From: Rhodobacter huangdaonensis
GTDB lineage: Bacteria; Pseudomonadota; Alphaproteobacteria; Rhodobacterales; Rhodobacteraceae
Direction of reading: 5' to 3'
DNA: 64,000 nt
Assembly (NCBI RefSeq): GCF_004022465.1
Contig: NZ_SAVA01000011.1
Coordinates: 1-64,000, forward strand
Shown: positions 7,174-15,291 of the stretch, in pieces
How positions within the stretch are numbered: position 1 is the first letter of the stretch
Layout of the letters: each line of letters starts with the position of its first letter
The notes under the pieces: generated by a model
Seen by the model: only the letters and a program-made list of their open reading frames with translations
Told to the model about the DNA's origin: nothing
Databases searched by the model: none
Program-made: the position numbers and the translations under genes

Positions 7174-9492
7174 TCATGCTGTCTCAAGCAGCGGCTTGCT
7201 GTTCTTCGCGATGCACCCTGCAAGGGTGCGTGCCTCGCGCCCTTTCAACAGCATGCGGGCGCCGTCCGGGCACTCTTCCTGCCCCCAGGTCTCCAGTTCC
7301 GGGAAAATCGAGACGATCTCTTCGATGACCTCAGGCGGGAACGACTTGAGCGCCTGCGCCCCGGTGTAAAGCGACTCCGTCATGGCGCCGTTGGAAAAGA
7401 CCACCTCGTGCCGGCTGCACAGGAAGTGCCAATAGCTCACCTCGGTCACATCATGCGCCACCTCGACCCCGTCGATCGTCAGCAATTGCTTGGCGGCCGC
7501 CAGGACTTCGCTTTCGCCAAACATGCGCTTCGCCACTTTCGAGCGGATCAGCACGCGGTGCTGCGGCGAGACCAGAAGATCCCTCTCAGGCAGCCCGCCG
7601 CCAAGTGCGCCCTTGCGGATGCGGATCGGCCGAAGTTTCGGCTCGGCAGCAAGGCGCCCGGCATCAATGTGGCGCGACCCGATCCAGCGGATTTCCTGAG
7701 CGCCGTTGTCGGCTGTCACGACCACATCGCCCGCATGAAGATCTTCGATCATCACCTCGCCGTCCGGTGTCATGATCCCCGTGCCCGAGGCGAAGCACAC
7801 GACATTCGTCTGATCCCAGGTCAGCCCGCCGGTGATGCCGGTCATGGTCAGCGTCGGCCCGCTCATATCGGTGCCGTTGAAGCTGATGACGCCATCGGCC
7901 AGATCGTGGTTCATCGCCATGATCGGCTGGACGAAATTCGTGCCGTTCGCGGCGTTGTAGGCCGCGAGCGTCGCATCGTTGAAGATGCCGCTCAGATCGA
8001 CGAAGTCGTTGTTCGACTGGATGCCGTCGGTGTAGTTCCCGCCGTCTCCGGCGGTGAAGTCGGTGATCGTGTCGTTGCTGGCGCCATCCCAGTAGAAGAA
8101 GTCGTCGCCGGTTCCGCCGGTCAGCCTGTCATCACCGGCGCCGCCCATGATCGAGTCGTTGCCGGCATCGCCATTGAGCGTATCATTCCCGACAGAGCCC
8201 CAGATCGTGTCGTTGCCATCGCCGCCATAGGCCAGATTGTTGCCGGCCGGGTCGCCGATATCGCCACCTGCGATCGCATCGTCGCCGGCGCCGCCAAAGA
8301 GCGTGTCATTGCCGGCATCGCCCAGAATCGAGTCGTCGCCCGCATCGCCATAGATCTCATCGTTCCCGGCAGAGCCCCAGATCGTGTCATTGCCGGTGCC
8401 GCCGGTAAGACTGTCATTGCCATCGCCGCCGATGACACTGTCATTGCCGGCATCGCCGTGCAGCGTATCATCCCCGGCGGTGCCCCAGATCGTGTCCTCG
8501 CCATCGCCGCCATAGGCCAGATCGTCGCCGGCCGGGTTCGTTACATCGCCACCGTCGATCAGGTCATTGCCGGCACCGCCGAAGATCGTGTCATTGCCGG
8601 CATTGCCGGCAATCGAGTCGTCGCCCGCATCCCCATTGAGCAAGTCATTGCCGGCATTGCCCCAGATCGTGTCATTGCCATCGCCGCCATAGACCTGATC
8701 GTCGCTGATCGGCTCCGTTACATCGCCGCCGCTGATCAGATCGTGGCCGAGACCGCCGTAGATCGTGTCGTCCCCGGCATTGCCGGCAATCGAGTCGTTG
8801 CCATCGCCGCCCAGAATGGAGTCATTCCCGCCGCCGCCGCGCAGATCATCGTTCCCGAGCCCGCCGTCGATGATGTCATCCCCGGCGAAGATGGCATCGT
8901 TGCCGTCGCCCCAGATCGTGTCGTCGCCGGCACTGCCAAAGAGCGTGTCATTGCCATCGCCGCCCTCGATGGAATCACTGCTGTCGCCACCGTCGATGGC
9001 ATCACCGCCGGCACCACCATCGATGGTGTCGCTCCCGGCGCCGCCGGTGATCGAATCGTTGCCGGCTTCACCCCAGATCGAATCGTTGCCGTCCTGCCCG
9101 AACAGGTCGTCATCGCCTGAGCCGCCGTTGAGCACATCATTGCCGGCTTCCCCCCAGATCGAATCGTTGCCGTCCGCCCCAAACAGCCCGTCATCGCCTG
9201 CGCCGCCGAGGATGGAATCGTTGCCGACTACACCCCAGATCGAATCGTCGCCATCCTGCCCATACAGCCTGTCATCGCCGGCGCCGCCGACGATCGTGTC
9301 GTTGCCGGCTTCACCCCAAATCGCATCGTTGCCGCCCTCCCCAAACAGTCGGTCGTTGCCGAGCCCGCCGATGATCGCGTCGTCGCCGAGGCCGCCGTTG
9401 ACCGTGTCGTCGCCGCCATAGCCGAATATCGTATCGTTGCCGGAAGTCCCGTAGAGGGGATCGTTCCCAGGGCCGCCATTAATGATCGCCAT
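7174..9492 (-). CDS. RTX calcium-binding protein with C-terminal Hint domain, copy 1
   Basis: 772 aa. Residues about 1-470 consist of RTX nonapeptides of the GGxGNDxIxG type, which form calcium-loaded parallel beta-rolls in secreted proteins. A spacer of about 90 residues (FVDLSGIFNDATLAAYN) leads to a Hint domain starting at Cys566 in CFASGT. The Hint domain also has SPQHRVLI, corresponding to the T-x-x-H block of Hedgehog Hog domains. No C-terminal His-Asn plus extein is visible, so cleavage at Cys566 is more likely than protein splicing. No Sec signal is present; type I secretion is typical for RTX proteins, but no transporter gene is in the window. The ribosome site GGGAG is six bases before the ATG. 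Confidence 0.85.
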   Translation of the reverse strand: MAIINGGPGNDPLYGTSGNDTIFGYGGDDTVNGGLGDDAIIGGLGNDRLFGEGGNDAIWGEAGNDTIVGGAGDDRLYGQDGDDSIWGVVGNDSILGGAGDDGLFGADGNDSIWGEAGNDVLNGGSGDDDLFGQDGNDSIWGEAGNDSITGGAGSDTIDGGAGGDAIDGGDSSDSIEGGDGNDTLFGSAGDDTIWGDGNDAIFAGDDIIDGGLGNDDLRGGGGNDSILGGDGNDSIAGNAGDDTIYGGLGHDLISGGDVTEPISDDQVYGGDGNDTIWGNAGNDLLNGDAGDDSIAGNAGNDTIFGGAGNDLIDGGDVTNPAGDDLAYGGDGEDTIWGTAGDDTLHGDAGNDSVIGGDGNDSLTGGTGNDTIWGSAGNDEIYGDAGDDSILGDAGNDTLFGGAGDDAIAGGDIGDPAGNNLAYGGDGNDTIWGSVGNDTLNGDAGNDSIMGGAGDDRLTGGTGDDFFYWDGASNDTITDFTAGDGGNYTDGIQSNNDFVDLSGIFNDATLAAYNAANGTNFVQPIMAMNHDLADGVISFNGTDMSGPTLTMTGITGGLTWDQTNVVCFASGTGIMTPDGEVMIEDLHAGDVVVTADNGAQEIRWIGSRHIDAGRLAAEPKLRPIRIRKGALGGGLPERDLLVSPQHRVLIRSKVAKRMFGESEVLAAAKQLLTIDGVEVAHDVTEVSYWHFLCSRHEVVFSNGAMTESLYTGAQALKSFPPEVIEEIVSIFPELETWGQEECPDGARMLLKGREARTLAGCIAKNSKPLLETA

Positions 9493-9551
9493 GCGGATCT
9501 CCCAATCCCTAGACTGAACATTACAAGTTCCAGATCACCTCTGCGCCGCCG

Positions 9552-9830
9552 TCAGCACAGCCATTGCGGTTCTGGTTCCCAAGTGAGGTCTTCTTCGATG
9601 CCACCGCAAAGACGGTGATCTCTGCCTGCACCGAAGAGCGCATCGCTGCCGCCCCGGTCGCACAAAGGATCGTTGCCCACGGCGCCAGCGGGGCCGTCAT
9701 TCCCGGCGCCGCCGAAAGTCAGGTTGCGGCCGGCGATACCGAAAATGTGGTCGCCGCCGCCAGACCGGCGCATCGCCCCGCGATCGGCCGGGCCGGTGAG
9801 TGTATCGTTTCCGACAGTGCCATTGACCAT
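9552..9830 (-). pseudogene. degenerate RTX-repeat remnant
   Basis: A 92-codon frame with ATG after a GGGAG site. It encodes worn RTX repeats (GNDTLTGPAD, GGGDHIFGIAG, FGGAGNDGPAG, GGSDALFGAG) in which many of the Asp and Gly calcium positions are replaced. It ends 60 bases upstream of the intact RTX-Hint gene on the same strand. It could be the decayed head of an older RTX gene or the product of a deletion. A very short real RTX protein is less likely because the motif is so eroded. Confidence 0.5.
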
Positions 9831-10055
9831 CTGACAGGCTCCCTGTGGCGTTCGACGCACATTGCAGACCGGGATGGATGCAAACCCTGGTGAGGTGCGG
9901 TCTCCCCCACATCCTCACGGGCTGCTCCTCCCCTGGCGCGAATGCTGCTGCTGGGGTTGCCAGCGCCTCCAAAATCAGGACCGGCCTCCGCGCTCCCTCA
10001 ATCGGTGGCAGACGCTCCCCCTCTCAACAACTTCGCTATTGCCCCCCATCGGTGA
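9831..10055. other. gene-free stretch between RTX remnant and transposase remnant
   Basis: I see no supported gene, hairpin or strong promoter in these 225 bases. Open frames on both strands are short and of no recognisable composition. Confidence 0.5.
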
Positions 10056-10226
10056 CACCAGGCCGCGAAGGCGCTGTTGCGCCAATGGCGTGATGTGGGG
10101 CTGTCCAGCGGGGAAGCCGCCGTTGCGGCGGGAGTTTCAGCGCCTGTAACCCGATGGTTTCGGAGTTCTGGCGGAATGCCTCGCACAGATCTCGCGCCAT
10201 CGGCACCCATGTGCCGACCCCTCTAA
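10056..10226 (+). pseudogene. IS30-type transposase remnant (N-terminal helix-turn-helix only)
   Basis: A 56-codon open stretch with no start of its own encodes LRQWRDVGLSSGEAAVAAG, then VSAPVTRWFRSSGGMP, which resembles the helix-turn-helix found near the N-terminus of one group of IS30-family transposases (pattern GVS-x5-RWFR-x-x-GGMP). The frame stops at 10224 and no DDE catalytic part follows. No terminal inverted repeats or target duplication could be identified. It is a fragment left by an old insertion between the RTX operon and the sugar locus. Confidence 0.45.
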
Positions 10227-10338
10227 CCACATGGGTTCATGGCGAGACTTCTGAAACCGTTCGGTCCATGCGCCGTCGGGAGAATTGCGCGATTTCCTCG
10301 CGCTTCCGGGGCCGGCGACATCCGCGGTGCCGGCCGCG

Positions 10339-11268
10339 CTAGAACTGGCGGATCGAGGCCCGCACCCGGTCGAACAGCATCCCGGCGGCGCGCGGCATCG
10401 TCCGTCCCTTCGCCCGCAAGATCATGTAGGGCTCCACCGTCATCAGCCGGTTCAGCTCGAGCCGGCGGAACCCGGCGGACACCGGCGGGTCGAGCATCAG
10501 GTCCATCACCTCCTGCGACATCGGCGCCACCGAATCCGTCTCGCGCAGCAGCGCGACGATCACCAGCAGCGACGAGGCGGTGATGACATTGGCCGGCGAG
10601 GCCAGCCCCTCGTCGTGAAAGGCGCTGTCGATCGCAAGGCGGATCGGCGTGCCATGGTCTTGCAAGATCCAGGGCAGCCCGTGCAGGTCGCGCACCGAGA
10701 CCGGCCCGCGGCCCAGATGCGGGTGGCCGTCGCGCACCATCAGCCGCACGATCTCGTCGCGCGCGGGCTCGAGCTCGAACGCCCTGTCGTCGACCCGCGG
10801 CGGCAGCCGGGCCAGCGCGAAATCGAGATCGCCCCGCTCGAGCGCCTGCACCAGCACGCCCGAGGGCGCCACCTCCACGCTCACGTCGATCTGCGGCGCG
10901 CGCGCCTTCAGCCAGCGGATCGCCGGCACCAGCTGACCGAGCGCCGGTCCGGTCACCGCGCCGACCCGCACCGCCCCGCCCCGCCCCGCCGCCATCTCGT
11001 CGAACTCGGCACTCATCAGCGCATGGTCGTGCACGATGCGGCGGGCATGGTGGGCGATCAGCGCACCTTCCGGCGTCGGCTCCATCCCCTTCGGCGTGCG
11101 CAGGAACAGCCGCAAGCCGAGCTGCGCCTCGATCTCGGCCAGCATCCGCGAGGCGGCCGGCTGCGTCATCCCGCAGGCCACCGCCGCGACCTGCAACTGG
11201 CCGTGGGTGGCGACCTCCAGCACAAGACGGCTTTGCGCTGGACGCATGTTCTGTAAGAATTCCGCCAT
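10339..11268 (-). CDS. gbpR: LysR-family regulator of the sugar operon (GbpR type)
   Basis: 309 aa. The N-terminal winged helix-turn-helix (residues about 8-65) contains ACGMTQPAASRMLAEIE, and the LysR effector domain follows from residue about 90. The start MAEFLQNMRPAQ resembles the N-terminus of Agrobacterium GbpR, which controls the galactose/arabinose binding protein ChvE and is likewise transcribed divergently from chvE-gguABC. By analogy it should sense galactose- or arabinose-type sugars and activate the divergent operon. An upstream ATG at 11280 is in frame; neither start has a strong ribosome site. The regulator identity rests on gene order and N-terminal similarity. Confidence 0.82.
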   Translation of the reverse strand: MAEFLQNMRPAQSRLVLEVATHGQLQVAAVACGMTQPAASRMLAEIEAQLGLRLFLRTPKGMEPTPEGALIAHHARRIVHDHALMSAEFDEMAAGRGGAVRVGAVTGPALGQLVPAIRWLKARAPQIDVSVEVAPSGVLVQALERGDLDFALARLPPRVDDRAFELEPARDEIVRLMVRDGHPHLGRGPVSVRDLHGLPWILQDHGTPIRLAIDSAFHDEGLASPANVITASSLLVIVALLRETDSVAPMSQEVMDLMLDPPVSAGFRRLELNRLMTVEPYMILRAKGRTMPRAAGMLFDRVRASIRQF

Positions 11269-11286
11269 GCAGCATACCATTATTGG

Positions 11287-11305
11287 AATACACTTTCCGT
11301 GTATT
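11287..11305. promoter_or_regulatory. inverted repeat, candidate GbpR operator
   Basis: AATACAC, TTTCC, GTGTATT forms a perfect 7-bp inverted repeat that also fits the T-N11-A pattern of LysR-type sites. It lies between the divergent regulator and chvE. A second perfect palindrome, TACCTCCCGCGCGGGAGGTA, is at 11345-11364 in the chvE leader and may fold in the mRNA. Confidence 0.45.
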
Positions 11306-11399
11306 GATATTTGAACGCCATGTCACTCCCGATGTATCCCAAGATACCTCCCGCGCGGGAGGTACGCGGGGCGAGGAGGCCCCGCCATGGGAGGACAAG

Positions 11400-12464
11400 A
11401 TGAAATTGCTCAAACTGGCGGGTGCGCTCGCCGTCAGCGCGTTGGCGCTGGCCTCGCAGGTCCAGGCGGAAGGCAAGGGGCTGATCGGCATCTCGATGCC
11501 GACGAAATCCTCGGCACGCTGGATTGATGACGGCAACAACATGGTCAAGCAGTTCCAGGCGGCGGGCTATGACACCGACCTGCAATATGCCGAGGACGAC
11601 ATCCCGAACCAGCTCGCCCAGATCGAGAACATGGTGACCAAGGGCGTCAACGTGCTGGTGATCGCGGCGATCGACGGCACCACGCTGTCGAATGCGCTCG
11701 ACAACGCCGCGGCGGCCGGGGTCAAGGTCATCGCCTATGACCGGCTGATCCGCGACAGCGGCAACGTCGACTATTACGCCACCTTCGACAATTTCAAGGT
11801 CGGCGTGATCCAGGCCAGCTCGCTCGTCGACGGGCTGAAGGCGCGCTTCCCCGACGTGCACCCGTGGAATGTCGAGCTGTTCGGCGGCTCGCCCGACGAC
11901 AACAACGCCTATTTCTTCTACAACGGCGCGATGTCGGTCCTGCAGCCGCTGATCGACGCCGGGGATGTGGTGATCGGCTCGGGCCAGACCGGGATGGACA
12001 AGGTCGGCACGCTCCGCTGGGACGGCGCGGTGGCACAGGCGCGGATGGACAACATCCTGTCCGCCACCTACACGCAAAAGCATGTGAACGGCGTGCTCTC
12101 GCCCTATGACGGGCTGTCGATCGGGATCTTGTCCTCGCTCAAGGGCGTCGGCTACGGCTCGGGCGACCTGAAGATGCCGATCGTCACCGGCCAGGACTGC
12201 GAGGTGCAGTCGGTCAAGTCGATCAAGGCGGGCGAGCAGTATTCCAGCGTGTTCAAGGACACCCGCGAACTTGCCCGGGTCACCGTCTCGATGGTCGACG
12301 CGATGATGAAGGGCGGACAGCCCGAGGTGAACGACACCACGACCTACAACAACGGCGTCAAGGTCGTGCCCTCCTACCTGCTGCAGCCGATCGAGATCGA
12401 CGCCAGCAACTACGAGAAGATCCTCGTCGAGTCCGGCTACTACACCGCCGATCAGCTGAAATGA
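11400..12464 (+). CDS. chvE: periplasmic galactose/arabinose-binding protein ChvE
   Basis: 354 aa. A Sec signal peptide (MKLLKLAGALAVSALALA, cleaved near QVQA) precedes a type I periplasmic binding fold beginning GLIGISMPTKSSARW, which is the characteristic ChvE start. It binds monosaccharides such as D-galactose and L-arabinose in the periplasm and delivers them to the GguAB transporter. The start has a GGGAGGACAAG ribosome site. It is first in a ten-gene operon, 72 bases ahead of the ATPase gene. In Agrobacterium ChvE also interacts with the VirA sensor; nothing here suggests that role. Confidence 0.9.
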   Translation: MKLLKLAGALAVSALALASQVQAEGKGLIGISMPTKSSARWIDDGNNMVKQFQAAGYDTDLQYAEDDIPNQLAQIENMVTKGVNVLVIAAIDGTTLSNALDNAAAAGVKVIAYDRLIRDSGNVDYYATFDNFKVGVIQASSLVDGLKARFPDVHPWNVELFGGSPDDNNAYFFYNGAMSVLQPLIDAGDVVIGSGQTGMDKVGTLRWDGAVAQARMDNILSATYTQKHVNGVLSPYDGLSIGILSSLKGVGYGSGDLKMPIVTGQDCEVQSVKSIKAGEQYSSVFKDTRELARVTVSMVDAMMKGGQPEVNDTTTYNNGVKVVPSYLLQPIEIDASNYEKILVESGYYTADQLK

Positions 12465-12536
12465 GACGGCCCGGCCGCCCGGCTTCGTCCCGGGCGGCCT
12501 CCACCTCCGGCCTCCGGGCCCGGCAGGAGCAGGACC

Positions 12537-14051
12537 ATGACCACCCTCTTAGAAATGCGCGACATCACGAAGGAATTCCCCGGCGTCAAGGCGCTCGACC
12601 GGGTGAACCTCTCGGTCGCGACGGGCGAGATCCACGCCATCTGCGGCGAGAACGGCGCGGGAAAATCGACGCTGATGAAGGTGCTCTCCGGCGTCTACCC
12701 GGCCGGCAGCTATGACGGCGAGATCCATTATGACGGCGCTCTGGCGCAGTTCCGCACCCTGAACGACAGCGAATCGCGCGGCATCGTCATCATCCATCAG
12801 GAGCTTGCGCTGATCCCGCAGCTCTCGATCGCCGAGAATATCTTCCTGGGCAACGAACGCGCCCGCAACGGCGTGATCGACTGGGCCGAGACCTTCCGCC
12901 GCACCGAGGAGCTGCTTGCCAAGGTCGGGCTGAAGGACCCGCCCGGCACCATCGTCGAGACCATCGGCGTCGGCAAGCAGCAGCTCGTCGAGATCGCCAA
13001 GGCGCTGTCGAAGAACGTGAAGCTGCTGATCCTCGACGAGCCGACGGCGGCGCTTCAGGAAAACGACAGCCGCAAGCTGCTCGACCTGATGAAGGAACTG
13101 AAATCGCAGGGCGTCACCTGCATCATCATCAGCCACAAGCTGAACGAGGTGCGCTATGTCGCCGACACGGTGACGGTGATCCGCGACGGCACCACGGTGT
13201 CACGCCTCGACGCGGCGGCCGGCCTGTCCGAGAACCGCATCGTGCGCGACATGGTGGGGCGCGACATGTCGCATCGCTACCCCGAACGGCACCCGGCCCT
13301 CGGCGCGGTGGCGATGCAGGTCAGCGGCTGGAACGTCTGGCATCCGGACCAGAACCGGCGGGTGATCCGCGACATCTCCTTCAGCGTGCGGGCGGGCGAG
13401 GTCGTCGGCATCGCCGGGCTGATGGGCTCGGGGCGCACCGAGCTTGCGATGTCGATCTTCGGGCGCAGCTGGGGTCGCAACATCTCGGGCGAGGTGCAGA
13501 TCGACGGCGCGCCCCGGGACCTGTCCACCGTCTCGAAGGCGATCGACGCCGGCCTCGCCTATGTGACCGAGGACCGCAAGCAGCTTGGCCTGGTGCTCGA
13601 GGAAAGCATCCGCTTCAACAACACCCTCGCGAACCTCGGCGAGGTGTCGCGGGCCGGGGTGCTGAACGAGGCCGAGGAAACCGCCGTGGCCGAGCGCTAC
13701 CGCAAGGCGATGGCGACCCGCACCCCGACGGTGATGCAGACCGTGGGCAACCTGTCGGGCGGCAACCAGCAAAAGGTGGTGCTGGCGAAATGGCTGTTCA
13801 CCGGCCCGAAGGTGCTGCTCCTCGACGAGCCGACGCGCGGCATCGACGTCGGCGCCAAGTATGAAATCTACACGATCATCAACGACCTGGCCACGCAGGG
13901 CAAGGCGGTGGTGATGATCTCGTCCGAGATGCCCGAGCTGCTCGGCATGTGCGACCGGATCTATGTCATGAACGAAGGGGCCTTCGTCGGCGAGCTGATC
14001 GCCTCCGAGGCCAATCAGGAGCGCATCATGTCGCTCATCGTCACGGAGTGA
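12537..14051 (+). CDS. gguA: sugar ABC transporter ATP-binding protein GguA
   Basis: 504 aa with two fused ATPase halves, as in MglA/XylG-type transporters. Half one has Walker A GENGAGKSTL and Walker B LLILDEPTAAL. Half two has a degenerate Walker A (GLMGSGRTEL), signature LSGGNQQKVVLAKW and Walker B VLLLDEPTRGID. Such an inactive-looking second P-loop is normal for this family. It powers uptake of the sugar delivered by ChvE. The stop is four bases before the permease start, so the two are coupled. Confidence 0.93.
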   Translation: MTTLLEMRDITKEFPGVKALDRVNLSVATGEIHAICGENGAGKSTLMKVLSGVYPAGSYDGEIHYDGALAQFRTLNDSESRGIVIIHQELALIPQLSIAENIFLGNERARNGVIDWAETFRRTEELLAKVGLKDPPGTIVETIGVGKQQLVEIAKALSKNVKLLILDEPTAALQENDSRKLLDLMKELKSQGVTCIIISHKLNEVRYVADTVTVIRDGTTVSRLDAAAGLSENRIVRDMVGRDMSHRYPERHPALGAVAMQVSGWNVWHPDQNRRVIRDISFSVRAGEVVGIAGLMGSGRTELAMSIFGRSWGRNISGEVQIDGAPRDLSTVSKAIDAGLAYVTEDRKQLGLVLEESIRFNNTLANLGEVSRAGVLNEAEETAVAERYRKAMATRTPTVMQTVGNLSGGNQQKVVLAKWLFTGPKVLLLDEPTRGIDVGAKYEIYTIINDLATQGKAVVMISSEMPELLGMCDRIYVMNEGAFVGELIASEANQERIMSLIVTE

Positions 14052-14055
14052 GGAA

Positions 14056-15288
14056 ATGACGATGCAATCCACCGGGACCGTCTCGAACGGCGGCGCGCTG
14101 AAGGCCTATCTGAAATCGCACATGCGCGATTACGGCCTGCTGGTCGCCCTGATCGCGATCATGCTGTTCTTCCAGATCGTGACCGCGGGCACGCTGATGC
14201 GCCCGGTCAACATCACCAACCTGTTCTTGCAAAACAGCTACATCATCATCATGGCGCTCGGCATGCTGATCGTCATCGTCTCGGGCAACATCGACCTGTC
14301 GGTGGGCTCGGTGATGGGCTTCATCGGCGCCCTCGCGGCGGTGCTGATCGTCGAATACCACCTGCCGGTGCCGGTCACGATCGTGATCGCGCTGGTGCTC
14401 GGCATGGTGATCGGCGCGGCGCAGGGCTATTGGGTCGCCTATTGGAAGATCCCGTCCTTCATCGTCACGCTGGCCGGGATGCTGGTGTTCCGCGGCGCCT
14501 CGCTGTGGCTGCTGAACGGGCAGTCGGTCGGGCCGTTCCCGATGTCCTTCCAGATGCTGTCGACGGGCTTCGTCCCCGACATCTTCCCGACCGGCCTGAC
14601 CACTGCCGCGGGCGCGCTGTTCGGCGAGCGCAACCTGAACCTGCTGTGCATGGCGCTCGGCGTCATCGCCTCGGTGGCGATCGTCTGGACCGGGCTGAAG
14701 GGGCGCGCGCGCGAGGCCCGTTATGGCACGGTGAGCGAACCCGCGAACGTGTTCTGGCTGCGCACCCTCATCGTCATCGGCGCGCTGCTGTTCCTGTGCT
14801 ACAAGCTCGCCACCTTCCGCGGCCTGCCCAATGTGCTGATCTCGATGGCGGTGCTGACGCTGATCTACGCCTTCGTCACCCAGAACACGGTGATCGGCCG
14901 GCGGATCTACGCGCTCGGCGGCAACGCCAAGGCGGCCAAGCTCTCGGGGATCAAGACCGAGCGGCTGACCTTCCTCGCCTTCGTCAACATGGGCTTCCTT
15001 GCCGCGCTGGCCGGGCTGATCTTTGCCGCGCGGCTGAACACCGCGACGCCGAAGGGCGGCTACGGGCTCGAGCTTGACGTGATCGCGGCGGTGTTCATCG
15101 GCGGCGCCTCGGCCTCGGGCGGCACCGGCAAGGTGATCGGCGCGGTCGTTGGCGCCTTCATCATGGGGGTGATGAACAACGGCATGTCGATCATGGGCAT
15201 CGGCATCAACTACCAGCAGATGATCAAGGGCCTGGTGCTGCTCTCCGCGGTGATCTTCGACGTCTACAACAAGAGAAAGCAGGGCTGA
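14056..15288 (+). CDS. gguB: sugar ABC transporter permease GguB
   Basis: 410 aa, strongly hydrophobic, with about ten predicted membrane segments starting near residue 30 (YGLLVALIAIMLFFQIV). It carries the branched-chain/monosaccharide permease blocks SGNIDLSVGSVMGF and GGNAKAAKLSGIKTERL. It is the membrane channel partner of GguA and longer than E. coli MglC (about 336 aa), as expected for the Ggu subgroup, the extra length lying in a central segment around residues 150-235. It sits between gguA and gguC with gaps of only a few bases. Confidence 0.92.
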   Translation: MTMQSTGTVSNGGALKAYLKSHMRDYGLLVALIAIMLFFQIVTAGTLMRPVNITNLFLQNSYIIIMALGMLIVIVSGNIDLSVGSVMGFIGALAAVLIVEYHLPVPVTIVIALVLGMVIGAAQGYWVAYWKIPSFIVTLAGMLVFRGASLWLLNGQSVGPFPMSFQMLSTGFVPDIFPTGLTTAAGALFGERNLNLLCMALGVIASVAIVWTGLKGRAREARYGTVSEPANVFWLRTLIVIGALLFLCYKLATFRGLPNVLISMAVLTLIYAFVTQNTVIGRRIYALGGNAKAAKLSGIKTERLTFLAFVNMGFLAALAGLIFAARLNTATPKGGYGLELDVIAAVFIGGASASGGTGKVIGAVVGAFIMGVMNNGMSIMGIGINYQQMIKGLVLLSAVIFDVYNKRKQG

Positions 15289-15291
15289 GCC

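Noticed and set aside
7168..9120. Long plus-strand open frame of 650 codons rich in Ile-Val-Ala repeats opposite the RTX gene
   Set aside because: It is the mirror of the periodic RTX coding sequence; the minus-strand RTX motifs and ribosome site are convincing and the antisense product has no known pattern.
8100..9480. Tandem repeats of about 27 bp that could look like a CRISPR or minisatellite
   Set aside because: They are 9-codon RTX repeats with coding periodicity and variable sequence; there are no constant repeats with unique spacers and no cas genes.
7174..9492. Reading the Hint domain as a complete intein that splices the RTX protein
   Set aside because: The N-terminal Cys and the S-x-x-H block are present, but no C-terminal His-Asn with a following nucleophile and extein is visible, so cleavage fits better.
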